Of a stretch of DNA of 64,000 nucleotides, positions 23,562-31,589 are shown one piece after another. Position 1 is the first letter of the stretch. Each line of letters starts with the position of its first letter. The notes beneath the pieces were generated by a model. The model made no database searches, was not told where the DNA came from, and saw only the letters and a program-made list of their open reading frames with translations. The DNA is from Frigoribacterium sp. SL97 (GTDB lineage: Bacteria > Actinomycetota > Actinomycetes > Actinomycetales > Microbacteriaceae). The position numbers and the translations under genes are program-made. The stretch lies in contig NZ_CP113062.1 of the NCBI RefSeq assembly GCF_026625765.1, positions 1,550,001 through 1,614,000 on the forward strand. Reading direction: 5' to 3'.

Positions 23562-24473
23562 GTGCTGGTCGCGATCGTCGGGGCGACCGGCACGGGGAAG
23601 TCCGCCTTCTCGCTGGACCTCGCCGAGGCACTGTCCGCCCGGGGCGAGGCGGTCGAGATCGTCAACGCGGACGCCATGCAGCTCTACCGGGGCATGGACG
23701 TCGGCACGGCCAAACTGCCGGTCGCCGAACGGCGAGGCTTCGCGCATCATCTCCTCGACGTCCTCGACGTCACCGACGAGGCGAGCGTCGAATGGTATCA
23801 ACGCGAAGCCAGGGACCTCATCGACGGCATCGTCGCGCGCGGGGCGGTGCCGGTCCTCGTCGGTGGGTCCGGGCTCTACGTCTCGAGCGTGTTGTTCGAC
23901 TTCCGGTTCCCCGGCACCGACCCTGCGATCCGGAGTCGCTACGAGGCGATCGCCCACGAGCAGGGGCCAGGGGCGCTGTACGACTTGTTGAGAGAGCGCG
24001 ATCCGGCGTCCGCCACGTCGATCGGGCCCTCCAACGCCCGACGTCTCGTCCGGGCGCTCGAGGTCGGGGACCTCACCGGCCGTCCCCTCTCGGGAACGCT
24101 GCCCGAGAAGTCGTCACCGTGGCGGCCGTCGATCGTCTTCGGCGTGGCCGAGGAGCGCCCCGTGCTCGTCGAACGTCTCGACCGACGCGTCGACCAGATG
24201 TGGCGAGACGGCCTCGTCGACGAGGTGCGGGGTCTGCTTCCCCTCGGGCTCGAGCGAGGGGTCACGGCGAGCCGGGCGATCGGTTACGCGCAGGCCGTCG
24301 CCCAGATCCGGGGTGAGCTCGGCGAGGGGGACGCCATCGATGCCACGGCAGCCCTCACCCGTCGCTACGCCCGCCGCCAGGCGAGCTGGTTCCGCCGGTA
24401 CGACGACGTCGAGTGGTCCCGCTCGGGCGACGCCCAGGCGGTCGACCGGGCCGTGGCTAGAATCCTGGGGTGA
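23562..24473 (+). CDS. miaA: tRNA dimethylallyltransferase
   Basis: A 303-residue enzyme that prenylates A37 of tRNAs reading codons starting with U, providing the substrate for MiaB. The P-loop GATGTGKS is at residues 7-14, the catalytic Asp is in NADAMQLYRGMDVGTAK, and GGSGLYV marks the DMAPP-binding region. The C-terminal RRYARRQASWFRR completes the family pattern. GTG is the only sensible start, 1 bp after the miaB stop. The stop overlaps dapF by 4 bp. Confidence 0.97.
   Translation: MLVAIVGATGTGKSAFSLDLAEALSARGEAVEIVNADAMQLYRGMDVGTAKLPVAERRGFAHHLLDVLDVTDEASVEWYQREARDLIDGIVARGAVPVLVGGSGLYVSSVLFDFRFPGTDPAIRSRYEAIAHEQGPGALYDLLRERDPASATSIGPSNARRLVRALEVGDLTGRPLSGTLPEKSSPWRPSIVFGVAEERPVLVERLDRRVDQMWRDGLVDEVRGLLPLGLERGVTASRAIGYAQAVAQIRGELGEGDAIDATAALTRRYARRQASWFRRYDDVEWSRSGDAQAVDRAVARILG
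24458..24463 (+). promoter_or_regulatory. Candidate internal -10 box, dapF
   Basis: TAGAAT inside the 3' end of miaA, 6 nt before the dapF GTG; would give a leaderless dapF mRNA independent of miaBA. Confidence 0.5.
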
Positions 24474-25348
24474 CCACCACGCTGCAGTTCACCAAGGGGC
24501 ACGGCACGGGCAACGACTTCGTCTTGTTCACCGATCCCGATGCGGGCACCGACCTGAGCCCTGCCATGATCCGGGCCCTGGCGGACCGGAGGTTCGGGGT
24601 GGGCGGGGACGGGGTCATCCGTGCGGTCCGCACGGCGGCGTTGTCCACCGAGGCGGGCCTGCTCGAGACCGAGCCCCGCGCCGAGTGGTTCATGGACTAC
24701 CACAACGCCGACGGCAGCCCGGCCGAGATGTGCGGCAACGGCATCCGTGTCTTCGCGCGCTACCTCCTCGAGCGGGGGCTGGTGCAGCTGGGCGAGGACG
24801 ACGTGCTCGTCGTCGGCACACGGGCCGGCGCGCGTGAGGTGCGTCGTGACGGCACGGGCTTCCGCGTCGACCTGGGGCCGTGGAGGCTCGGCGACGACGA
24901 TCCGGTCGTGCGGGCGCGCGAGCTGCACGCGGCGCGTCCCGGCCTGCCGATCTCGGTGGGCAACCCCCACGTGGTGGTGGCACTCGCCGGCGACGACGAA
25001 CTGGACGGTCTCGACCTGACCTACGTGCCGATCGTCGACCCGGCCCCGGCCGACGGGGCGAACGTCGAGTTCGTGGTCCCGGCGGACCCGCTCGTGGTCG
25101 ACGGGCTGGGTCGCATCCGCATGCGTGTCCACGAGCGGGGCAGCGGCGAGACCCTGTCGTGCGGCACCGGTGCGGCAGCGGCCGCCCTGGCGACGCGGTA
25201 CTGGGCAGGAGCCTCGGCACCCGAGGCCTGGTTGGTCGAGGTCCCCGGCGGCGTCGTGGGCGTGTCGGTGAGTCATCACGCCGATGGTGAGCACGTCTCG
25301 CTCAGTGGGCCGGCCGAACTGGTCTTCACCGGCGCGCTCGAGCTCTGA
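24470..25348 (+). CDS. dapF: Diaminopimelate epimerase
   Basis: A 292-residue cofactor-independent epimerase converting LL- to meso-diaminopimelate for lysine and peptidoglycan. The two catalytic cysteines are in PAEMCGNGIR (about residue 87) and LSCGTGAAAAA (about 230). HGTGNDFV at the N-terminus is diagnostic. The GTG overlaps the miaA stop (GTGA), but a -10-like box just upstream suggests it can also be read from its own leaderless transcript. It is convergent with the methyltransferase gene. Confidence 0.97.
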   Translation: MTTTLQFTKGHGTGNDFVLFTDPDAGTDLSPAMIRALADRRFGVGGDGVIRAVRTAALSTEAGLLETEPRAEWFMDYHNADGSPAEMCGNGIRVFARYLLERGLVQLGEDDVLVVGTRAGAREVRRDGTGFRVDLGPWRLGDDDPVVRARELHAARPGLPISVGNPHVVVALAGDDELDGLDLTYVPIVDPAPADGANVEFVVPADPLVVDGLGRIRMRVHERGSGETLSCGTGAAAAALATRYWAGASAPEAWLVEVPGGVVGVSVSHHADGEHVSLSGPAELVFTGALEL

Positions 25349-25390
25349 GCCGCGCCGGGGGCGGCGTCCAGACCTCGGCGAGAAGTCCGA

Positions 25391-26011
25391 TCAGTCGGCG
25401 TCGGTGAGTCGCTCGGCGCGCAGTATCCGGTATCCCTTGCTGGTGGAGGCGCGGGTCACGTCCACGACGCCGGTCATGGTCTCGTTCATCCAGCGCTGCA
25501 GGGAGTCGGCCCCCAGGTTCTTCTGCACGACCAGCCACGCGTCCGACCCCGCGTCGAGGCGGGGGAGCCACCGTTCGAGCAGGGAGTGCAGCTCGGCCTT
25601 GCCGACCCGGATCGGCGGGTTCGACCAGATCGTCGCGAAGCGCAGATCGTCGGGAACACCGTCGGGGGTCACGGCGTTGACGTTCTCGAGGCCGACCGAC
25701 CGCGCGTTCTCGCGCACGAGGTCGAGCACTCTCTCGTTCACGTCGACGGCCCAGACCGTCGCGTCGGGTGACGACAACGCGAGGCTCAGTGTGATGGGGC
25801 CCCACCCGCACCCGACGTCCAACAGATGGCCCGCCCTCGGCGGCGTCGGCGTGCCCCCCAGCAGGACCGAGGTGCCCGGGTCGACGCGGCCGGGGCTGAA
25901 GACGCCGGCAGCCGTGGTCAGGGTCAGCTCCCGGCCCGCGAGGACGACCTCGATCGTCCGGGGCTTGGCCGCGCTGCCGGGCTGGGGGGAGAAGTAGTGC
26001 TCGCTGGCCAT
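25391..26011 (-). CDS. Class I SAM-dependent methyltransferase, RsmC-like
   Basis: A 206-residue methyltransferase with the small-domain (MTS) pattern of the RsmC/RlmG group, which make m2G in rRNA. The SAM-binding loop is DVGCGWGP at about residues 75-82 and the base-flipping/catalytic motif is SNPPIRVGKA at about 131-140. It matches the single-domain C-terminal half of E. coli RsmC, so the exact rRNA position is inferred. A minus-strand TAGGTT lies 7 nt before the ATG. Divergent from hflX with only 76 bp between starts. Confidence 0.88.
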   Translation of the reverse strand: MASEHYFSPQPGSAAKPRTIEVVLAGRELTLTTAAGVFSPGRVDPGTSVLLGGTPTPPRAGHLLDVGCGWGPITLSLALSSPDATVWAVDVNERVLDLVRENARSVGLENVNAVTPDGVPDDLRFATIWSNPPIRVGKAELHSLLERWLPRLDAGSDAWLVVQKNLGADSLQRWMNETMTGVVDVTRASTSKGYRILRAERLTDAD

Positions 26012-26018
26012 GGTCGCC

Positions 26019-26024
26019 AACCTA
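26019..26024 (-). promoter_or_regulatory. Candidate -10 box, RsmC-like gene
   Basis: TAGGTT on the minus strand, 7 nt before the ATG at 26011. Confidence 0.55.
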
Positions 26025-26074
26025 CCGAACATCGGGCAGGGCCTCGCTCCCTGCTCTCCGCACACCGAAAGGGT

Positions 26075-26080
26075 TAGTAT
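26075..26080 (+). promoter_or_regulatory. Candidate -10 box, hflX
   Basis: TAGTAT followed by 7 nt and ATG at 26088. Confidence 0.6.
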
Positions 26081-26087
26081 CACCCCG

Positions 26088-27636
26088 ATGACAGACCACA
26101 CCACGACCCCGCTCGATCCGGAGCGGAACGACCAGCCCGACGACGTCGTCGCGCGCGTGCTCGATCGTGCGGCCCAGAGGGCATCCGGCTACACCGTCTT
26201 CTCGCCGGCTCAGGCCATCCAGACCCGCTCGTTGCACCACGACGGCGACTCCGACGGCGATCAGTCCGAGCGCGACGACCGCCAGGCCCTCCGCCGCGTG
26301 GCGGGCCTGTCGACCGAACTGCAGGACGTCACCGAGGTCGAGTACCGCCAGTTGCGCCTCGAGAACGTCGTCCTGATCGGCGTCTACTCGCAGGGGTCGA
26401 TGGCGGATGCCGAGAACTCCCTCCGCGAGCTCGCTGCCCTGGCCGAGACGGCGGGGGCGGTCGTGCTCGACGGACTGCTGCAGCGACGGCCGAACCCGGA
26501 CCCGAGCACCTACCTGGGCAAGGGCAAGGCCGAAGAACTGCGCGGAACGGTCGCGGCCCTCGGCGCCGACACCGTCATCGCCGACACCGAGCTGGCCCCC
26601 AGCCAGCGACGGGCCCTCGAGGACGTGGTCAAGGTCAAGGTGATCGACCGCACGGCCGTCATCCTCGACATCTTCAGCCAGCACGCCAAGAGCCGGGAGG
26701 GCAAGGCGCAGGTCGAACTGGCCCAACTCGAGTACCTCCTGCCCCGTCTCCGCGGTTGGGGCGAGTCGATGTCCCGCCAGGCCGGTGGACAAGTCGGAGG
26801 CGCGGGTGCCGGAATGGGCAGCCGCGGGCCCGGTGAGACCAAGATCGAGCTCGACCGGCGCCGCATCCACACCCGCATGGCCCGGCTCCGCAAGCAGATC
26901 AAAGAGATGAAGCCTGCCCGCGACGCCAAGCGGGCCAACCGTGACCGCAACGAGGTGCCCACCGTCGCCATCGCCGGATACACGAACGCCGGGAAGTCCA
27001 GCCTCCTGAACCGGTTGACGAGCGCGGGCGTCCTCGTCGAGAACGCGCTGTTCGCGACCCTGGACGCGACGGTCCGCAAGAGCGTGACGGCCGACGGTCG
27101 TCCCTTCACGTACGCGGACAACCGTCGGATTCGTGCGGAACCTCCCTCACCAGCTGGTCGAGGCATTCCGATCGACGCTCGAGGAGGTCGAGGCGTCCGA
27201 CGTCATCGTGCACGTCGTCGACGGGTCGCACCCCGACCCCGCCGCCCAGCTCGCCACCGTCCGTGACGTCATCGCCGAGGTCGACGGTCGTGACATCGCC
27301 GAGATCGTCGTCTACAACAAGAGCGACCTCGTCGACGACGACCAGCGTCTCGTCCTGCTCGGGCTCGAGCCGACGGCGGTCTTCGTCTCGGCACGGACGG
27401 GTGAGGGCATCGACGAGCTGCTGGCCCGCATCGCAGCCGTCCTGCCCGAACCCGAGATCGAGCTCGACCTGTTGGTGCCGTACGACCGCGGCGACGTCGT
27501 CTCCCACCTCCACGACTCGGGCCGCATCGTCAGCACGGACTACGAAGAAGAGGGCACCCGCGTCCACGCGCGTGTCTACCCGAGTGACGTCGCCGGGCTC
27601 ACGCCCTACGTGGCTCCCGTGGGCGTGGGGCGCTGA
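26088..27636 (+). pseudogene. hflX: GTPase HflX, disrupted by a one-base insertion
   Basis: HflX is a ribosome-splitting GTPase used under heat and antibiotic stress. The N-terminal HflX domain is complete (STYLGKGKAEEL, GPGETKIELDRRRI), and G1 is GYTNAGKSS at about residue 298. The frame then breaks at 27120-27121, where the text reads GACAACC instead of the expected GACACC. One extra A destroys the G3 motif DTVGFV, and the original frame ends at 27266 after about 49 unrelated residues. The remainder, from VGFVRNLPHQLVEA through G4 NKSD to the C-terminal domain, continues intact in the +1 frame to 27636. No other decay is visible, so this is either a very recent mutation or a sequence error. 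Confidence 0.92.
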
Positions 27637-27654
27637 CGCCGAGCCGCACGTCCT

Positions 27655-27703
27655 CGAACGACGAAGCGCCGACCACCTGTGGTGGTCGGCGCTTCGTCGT
27701 TCG
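27655..27703. terminator. Bidirectional terminator between hflX and lexA
   Basis: A perfect 23-bp stem (27655-27677 with 27681-27703) with a TGT loop, centred in the convergent gap; the strongest hairpin in the window and usable from both sides. Confidence 0.85.
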
Positions 27704-27732
27704 CGGGGCGGGTCGCCACCGTCGAGAAGAGA

Positions 27733-28446
27733 TCAGACGGAGCGCAACACGGCGACGACCTTGCCGACGATCTGCGCATGGTCGCCGACGATTGGTTCGA
27801 ACGCGCTGTTCCGGGGAAGCAGCCAGGTGTGGCCGTCTCGCTGGCGGAACACCTTGACGGTCGCTTCGTCGTCGAGCATGGCCGCGACGATGTCGCCGTT
27901 CTCGGCGTCCTGCTGCTGCCGCACGACGACCCAGTCCCCGTCGCAGATGGCCGCGTCGATCATCGAGTCGCCGACCACCCGCAACATGAACAGTTCGCCC
28001 TTGCCGACGAGTTGACGCGGCAGGGGCATCACGTCCTCGATCTGCTGCTCGGCCGTGATGGGGATGCCGGCGGCGATCCGTCCGACCATGGGGACGTGAG
28101 CCGTGTCGCCGTCGTCACTCGTCGTGAAGACGGTGGCCGGGGCGACCGCCGGCGCCGTCGCGTCCACGAGGACCTCGAGGGCTCGGGGTCGGTTCGGGTC
28201 ACGGCGGATCTTGCCGGCGAGTTCGAGCTGGTTCAGCTGGTGCGTGACGCTCGACAGGGACTTGAGGCCGACGGCGTCGCCGATCTCGCGCATGCTCGGG
28301 GGATAGCCGCGGTGTCCGATGCTCTCGGTGATCGCGGCGAGGATCGACGCCTGCTTCGCCGTCAACTCCTTGCGGGGGAGGACGCCCGGATCGAGCTGAC
28401 GGGGGGCGTCGGTGGCCGCCTGCGGGGTGCGCTTCGGGTCGCTCAT
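27733..28446 (-). CDS. lexA: SOS repressor LexA
   Basis: A 237-residue repressor-protease. The N-terminal winged helix contains YPPSMREIGDAVGLKSLSSV. The autocleavage site is Ala126-Gly127 in GRIAAGIPI, with the Ser161 (VVGDSMID) and Lys198 (EATVKVF) dyad. About 22 residues precede the DNA-binding domain, and an Ala/Pro/Val-rich hinge lies near residues 92-110. The ATG at 28446 has GGAG upstream. An imperfect SOS box lies about 80 bp upstream, so autoregulation is expected. Divergent from the LysM gene. Confidence 0.97.
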   Translation of the reverse strand: MSDPKRTPQAATDAPRQLDPGVLPRKELTAKQASILAAITESIGHRGYPPSMREIGDAVGLKSLSSVTHQLNQLELAGKIRRDPNRPRALEVLVDATAPAVAPATVFTTSDDGDTAHVPMVGRIAAGIPITAEQQIEDVMPLPRQLVGKGELFMLRVVGDSMIDAAICDGDWVVVRQQQDAENGDIVAAMLDDEATVKVFRQRDGHTWLLPRNSAFEPIVGDHAQIVGKVVAVLRSV

Positions 28447-28501
28447 GGGTCTCCTGCCGTCGATGTCGGTGGTCCCTGTTTGACTCCTACCACCGATCGA
28501 A

Positions 28502-28542
28502 ACCGTATCCGATCGGGCGGTGTCGACAAAACACATGTTCGA
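28502..28542 (-). promoter_or_regulatory. lexA promoter with SOS box
   Basis: On the minus strand TTGTCG (28529-28524), 16 nt and TACGGT (28507-28502) form a plausible promoter. The SOS element at 28527-28542 has one perfect half (GTTCGA) and one half matching at AAC only, and overlaps the -35. Confidence 0.7.
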
Positions 28543-28604
28543 GTGTGTCGCGTTATCGCTTCCCGATCCACAGCGATTCCGTCCTGCGATACCCGTCGCG
28601 GGGG

Positions 28605-28636
28605 TTGAAAGCCTCGGCAATCGAATGTATGTTCGG
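28605..28636 (+). promoter_or_regulatory. SOS-controlled promoter of the LysM gene
   Basis: TTGAAA (28605-28610), 17 nt and TATGTT (28628-28633) form one of the best -35/-10 pairs in the window. The SOS box TCGAATGTATGTTCGG (28621-28636) overlaps the -10 with two mismatches to consensus. Confidence 0.8.
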
Positions 28637-28646
28637 AACACGTCTT

Positions 28647-28680
28647 CGTGCCCGGCATTCCCGGCCGAGTGCCGGGCACG
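28647..28680 (+). other. Hairpin in the LysM gene 5' UTR
   Basis: An 11-bp perfect stem (28647-28657 with 28670-28680) with a 12-nt loop, about 25 nt before the AAAGGA ribosome-binding site. It could stabilise the mRNA or limit read-through. Confidence 0.45.
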
Positions 28681-28718
28681 AACTCGTCCCCTGTCTTCCA
28701 CGGTGAAAGGACCACCTC

Positions 28719-29087
28719 ATGAGCGTCACCTCAGCATCAGCAGTTGCGTCCCCCGTCGACTCGACCCGAGTCGTGCGCACGCGTCTGCGCATCACCCGGC
28801 GGGGCCGCGCGGTCGTCGCCGCGCTCGTCGCGGTCCCGCTCGTCGTCGTGGCGGGTGCGCTCGTCCTCAACGGTGGCGGCGCCGTCGCGTCCGACACGAC
28901 GGGTCGCGCGGACTTCCAGCACGTGACCGTCGACGGTGGCGAGACGCTCTGGCAGGTCGCGTCCGAGATCGACCCCGACGCCGATCCTCGCGACGTCATC
29001 GCCGACCTCGTCTCGCTCAACAACCTGCCGAGCGCCGAGGTCTCCGCCGGGCAGAGCCTCGCCGTCCCCGCTCAGTACGCTCGCTGA
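28719..29087 (+). CDS. LysM-domain membrane protein, likely SOS-induced division inhibitor
   Basis: A 122-residue protein. Basic residues 21-33 precede a single membrane helix (about 35-52, VVAALVAVPLVVVAGALVL). A short linker leads to an extracellular LysM domain (about 65-118, HVTVDGGETLWQVASEIDPD; VSLNNLPSAEVSAGQSLAVP). Gene position opposite lexA, the architecture and the SOS box match the YneA/DivS/Rv2719c (ChiZ) group, which delay septation during DNA damage. No catalytic hydrolase domain is visible. AAAGGA lies 7 nt before the ATG. Confidence 0.85.
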   Translation: MSVTSASAVASPVDSTRVVRTRLRITRRGRAVVAALVAVPLVVVAGALVLNGGGAVASDTTGRADFQHVTVDGGETLWQVASEIDPDADPRDVIADLVSLNNLPSAEVSAGQSLAVPAQYAR

Positions 29088-29176
29088 ACTGCCGTCGCCG
29101 ACGAGGTGGGTGGCCCGGCCCACTGACATCGTGTTCGTTCGGTGGCGACCGACCCGACACACCGTCGGCCCGCCCG

Positions 29177-29182
29177 TACGAT
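29177..29182 (+). promoter_or_regulatory. Candidate -10 box, hisC
   Basis: TACGAT followed by 6 nt and the GTG of hisC; leaderless arrangement. Confidence 0.6.
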
Positions 29183-29188
29183 GGTGGG

Positions 29189-30274
29189 GTGTCCTTCAGT
29201 CTCGACGACCTGCCCATCCGTGACGACCTCCGGGGGCTGACGCCCTACGGCGCTCCCCAGAAAAAGGTCCCGGTCGCTCTCAACGTCAACGAGAACACGC
29301 ATCCCATCCCCGAGGACGTCGCTCGCGACATCGTCGAGTCGGTGGCCCGGGCGGTCCTCGACGTCAACAGGTACCCCGATCGTGAGTTCACGACGCTGCG
29401 CGATTCGCTGGCGGCCTACCTCGGGCACGATCTGACCCGCGACAACATCTGGGCGGCGAACGGCTCCAACGAGGTCATCCAGCAGCTCCTCCAGGCCTTC
29501 GGAGGCCCGGGCCGCTCCGTCCTGGGGTTCCCCCCCACGTATTCGATGCACTCGATCATCGCCACGGGCACCGGCAGCCGGTGGATCGAGGGTCGTCGTG
29601 ACGAGGGGTTCCGCATCTCGCCCGAGACCGCGATCTCCGAGATCGAGCGCACCCGTCCCGACATCGTCTTCTTCTGCGGACCGAACAACCCCACGGGCAC
29701 CCCTCTCGATCTCGCCACGATCGAGGCTGCCTACGACGCGACGGACGGCATCGTCTTCGTCGACGAGGCCTACGCCGAGTTCATGCCGGCCGACCAGCCG
29801 ACGGCACTGACCCTCCTGGCCGGCCGCGAACGTCTGGTCGTGTCCCGCACGATGAGCAAGGCGTTCGCGTTCGCCGGTGCCCGGGTCGGCTACCTGGCCG
29901 CGCACCCGGCCGTGGCCGACGCGCTGCGTCTGGTGCGCCTCCCGTACCACCTCTCGTCCCTGACGCAGGCGGCGGCCGTCGCAGCGCTCTCGCACGCCAG
30001 CGAGATGCTCGCCATGGTCGACGACATCAAGGCCCAGCGTGATCGCATCGTGCACGAGTTGACCGAGCTCGGGTACGAGCCGTGGCCCACCTGGTCGAAC
30101 TTCGTCCTCTTCGGCGGGGTCGACGATCCGACCGACGTCTTCGAGCGCCTGCTCGAGCGGGGCGTCATCGTCCGCAACCTGGGCATCCCGAACCACCTGA
30201 GGGTCAGTGCGGGCACCGAGGCCGAGACCACCGCGTTCCTCGAGGCGCTCCGCGACATTAGGCTCTCTTCGTGA
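29189..30274 (+). CDS. hisC: Histidinol-phosphate aminotransferase
   Basis: A 361-residue fold-type I PLP enzyme of histidine synthesis. NGSNEVIQQLL marks the cofactor phosphate site, GPNNPTGTPL and FVDEAYAEF the substrate and cofactor strands, and the Schiff-base lysine is in SRTMSKAFAFAGARVGY at about residue 223. It heads a unit with hisB, hisH and priA. GTG start, leaderless by spacing. hisD is not seen upstream, unlike in mycobacteria. Confidence 0.96.
   Translation: MSFSLDDLPIRDDLRGLTPYGAPQKKVPVALNVNENTHPIPEDVARDIVESVARAVLDVNRYPDREFTTLRDSLAAYLGHDLTRDNIWAANGSNEVIQQLLQAFGGPGRSVLGFPPTYSMHSIIATGTGSRWIEGRRDEGFRISPETAISEIERTRPDIVFFCGPNNPTGTPLDLATIEAAYDATDGIVFVDEAYAEFMPADQPTALTLLAGRERLVVSRTMSKAFAFAGARVGYLAAHPAVADALRLVRLPYHLSSLTQAAAVAALSHASEMLAMVDDIKAQRDRIVHELTELGYEPWPTWSNFVLFGGVDDPTDVFERLLERGVIVRNLGIPNHLRVSAGTEAETTAFLEALRDIRLSS
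30259..30264 (+). promoter_or_regulatory. Candidate internal -10 box, hisB
   Basis: TAGGCT in the last codons of hisC, 6 nt before the hisB GTG. Confidence 0.45.
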
Positions 30275-30888
30275 CCGAGACGACCCGCGCCGCCCGTACC
30301 GCTTCCCTCTCGCGCGAGACGAGCGAGTCCAGCATCGCCCTCGCCCTCGACCTCGACGGTTCGGGCCGATCGACGATCGACTCGTCGGTGCCGTTCTTCG
30401 ACCACCTCCTGACGGCGTTGTCGAAGCACTCCCTGATCGACCTCGAGGTCACCGCGAAGGGCGACACGCACATCGACGTCCACCACACCGTCGAAGACAT
30501 CGGCATCACGTTCGGCACCGCGCTGAAGCAGGCGCTCGGCGACAAGTCGGGCATCTCGCGCTACGGTGACGCGCTCGTCCCGCTCGACGAGGCCCTCGTG
30601 CAGGCGGTCGTCGACGTGTCGGGGCGTCCGTACCTCGTCCACACGGGCGAGCCGGAGGGGTTCGAGTACCACCTCATCGGCGGGCACTTCACCGGCTCGA
30701 TGGTCCGCCACGTCTTCGAGGCGATCACCTTCCACGCCGGCATCACCGTGCACGTCCGCGTGCTGGGCGGGCGTGATCCGCACCACATCGCCGAGGCCGA
30801 GTTCAAGGCGTTCGCCCGGGCGCTCCGCCAGGCGGTCCAGCCCGACCCGCGCGTCAGTGGCATCCCGTCGACGAAGGGTGCCCTGTGA
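30271..30888 (+). CDS. hisB: Imidazoleglycerol-phosphate dehydratase
   Basis: A 205-residue monofunctional dehydratase, without the phosphatase domain of the E. coli fusion. The duplicated Mn-binding motifs are visible: DVHHTVEDIG (about residues 70-79) and DPHHIAEAEFKAFARAL (about 170-186). GTG overlaps the hisC stop (GTGA), and its own stop overlaps hisH (GTGA). Confidence 0.97.
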   Translation: MTETTRAARTASLSRETSESSIALALDLDGSGRSTIDSSVPFFDHLLTALSKHSLIDLEVTAKGDTHIDVHHTVEDIGITFGTALKQALGDKSGISRYGDALVPLDEALVQAVVDVSGRPYLVHTGEPEGFEYHLIGGHFTGSMVRHVFEAITFHAGITVHVRVLGGRDPHHIAEAEFKAFARALRQAVQPDPRVSGIPSTKGAL

Positions 30889-31523
30889 CCGGCGCGCGTC
30901 CCTCCGTCGTCGTCCTCGACTACGGCAGCGGCAACGTCCACTCGGCCGTCAAGGCCCTCGAGTTGGCGGGTGCCGACGTCGAGCTGACGTCCGATCGCGC
31001 CCGGGTGCAGGCGGCCGACGGCCTCTTCGTCCCCGGCGTCGGTGCGTTCGCAGCCGTCATGAGCCAGCTCGAGTCCGTCCGCGGTGGTGAGCTGATCGAC
31101 CGACGGTTGGCCGGCGGGCGTCCGGTCATGGGCATCTGCGTCGGCATGCAGGTCTTCTTCGAGGGCGGCGTCGAACGCGGCAACAGCACCGGTGGCCTCG
31201 GGGCGTGGCCCGGCGTGGTCGACGAACTGAAGGCCGACGTCCTGCCGCACATGGGCTGGAACACCGTCGACGTTCCCGAGGGCAGCGTGCTCTTCGACGG
31301 GGTGGCCGACGAGCGGTTCTACTTCGTCCACTCGTTCGCCGCACAAGAGTGGTCCCTCGACGTGATCCGACCCTTCGCCGAACCGCACGTCACGTGGGCC
31401 GACCACGGCGGCCGTTTCGTCGCCGCCGTCGAGAACGGCCCGCTCTGGGCGACGCAGTTCCACCCCGAGAAGTCGGGCCGGCCGGGCATCCGGCTGCTCT
31501 CGAACTGGCTCGGCACCCTCTGA
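30885..31523 (+). CDS. hisH: Imidazole glycerol phosphate synthase subunit HisH
   Basis: A 212-residue glutaminase that feeds ammonia to HisF. The nucleophile is Cys in GICVGMQ (about residue 85); the His/Glu pair is in TQFHPEKSG (about 193-195). DYGSGNVHS and PGVGAF are typical oxyanion and N-terminal motifs. hisF is not in the window, so its partner is encoded elsewhere. Confidence 0.96.
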   Translation: MTGARPSVVVLDYGSGNVHSAVKALELAGADVELTSDRARVQAADGLFVPGVGAFAAVMSQLESVRGGELIDRRLAGGRPVMGICVGMQVFFEGGVERGNSTGGLGAWPGVVDELKADVLPHMGWNTVDVPEGSVLFDGVADERFYFVHSFAAQEWSLDVIRPFAEPHVTWADHGGRFVAAVENGPLWATQFHPEKSGRPGIRLLSNWLGTL

Positions 31524-31544
31524 CCCCGGCGCGACCGACCCGAT

Positions 31545-31555
31545 CGCGCCTCCTG
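31545..31555 (-). repeat. CAGGAGGCGCG motif copy
   Basis: Exact minus-strand copy in the 66-bp gap between hisH and priA. Confidence 0.6.
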
Positions 31556-31589
31556 ACCCTGCGGTGCCCGGCGCCGTGAGAGAGACGAC

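Noticed and set aside
27105..27140. Programmed frameshifting in hflX
   Set aside because: No slippery heptamer, stop-codon pause or stimulatory hairpin is visible at the break, and HflX is not known to use recoding; mutation or sequence error is simpler.
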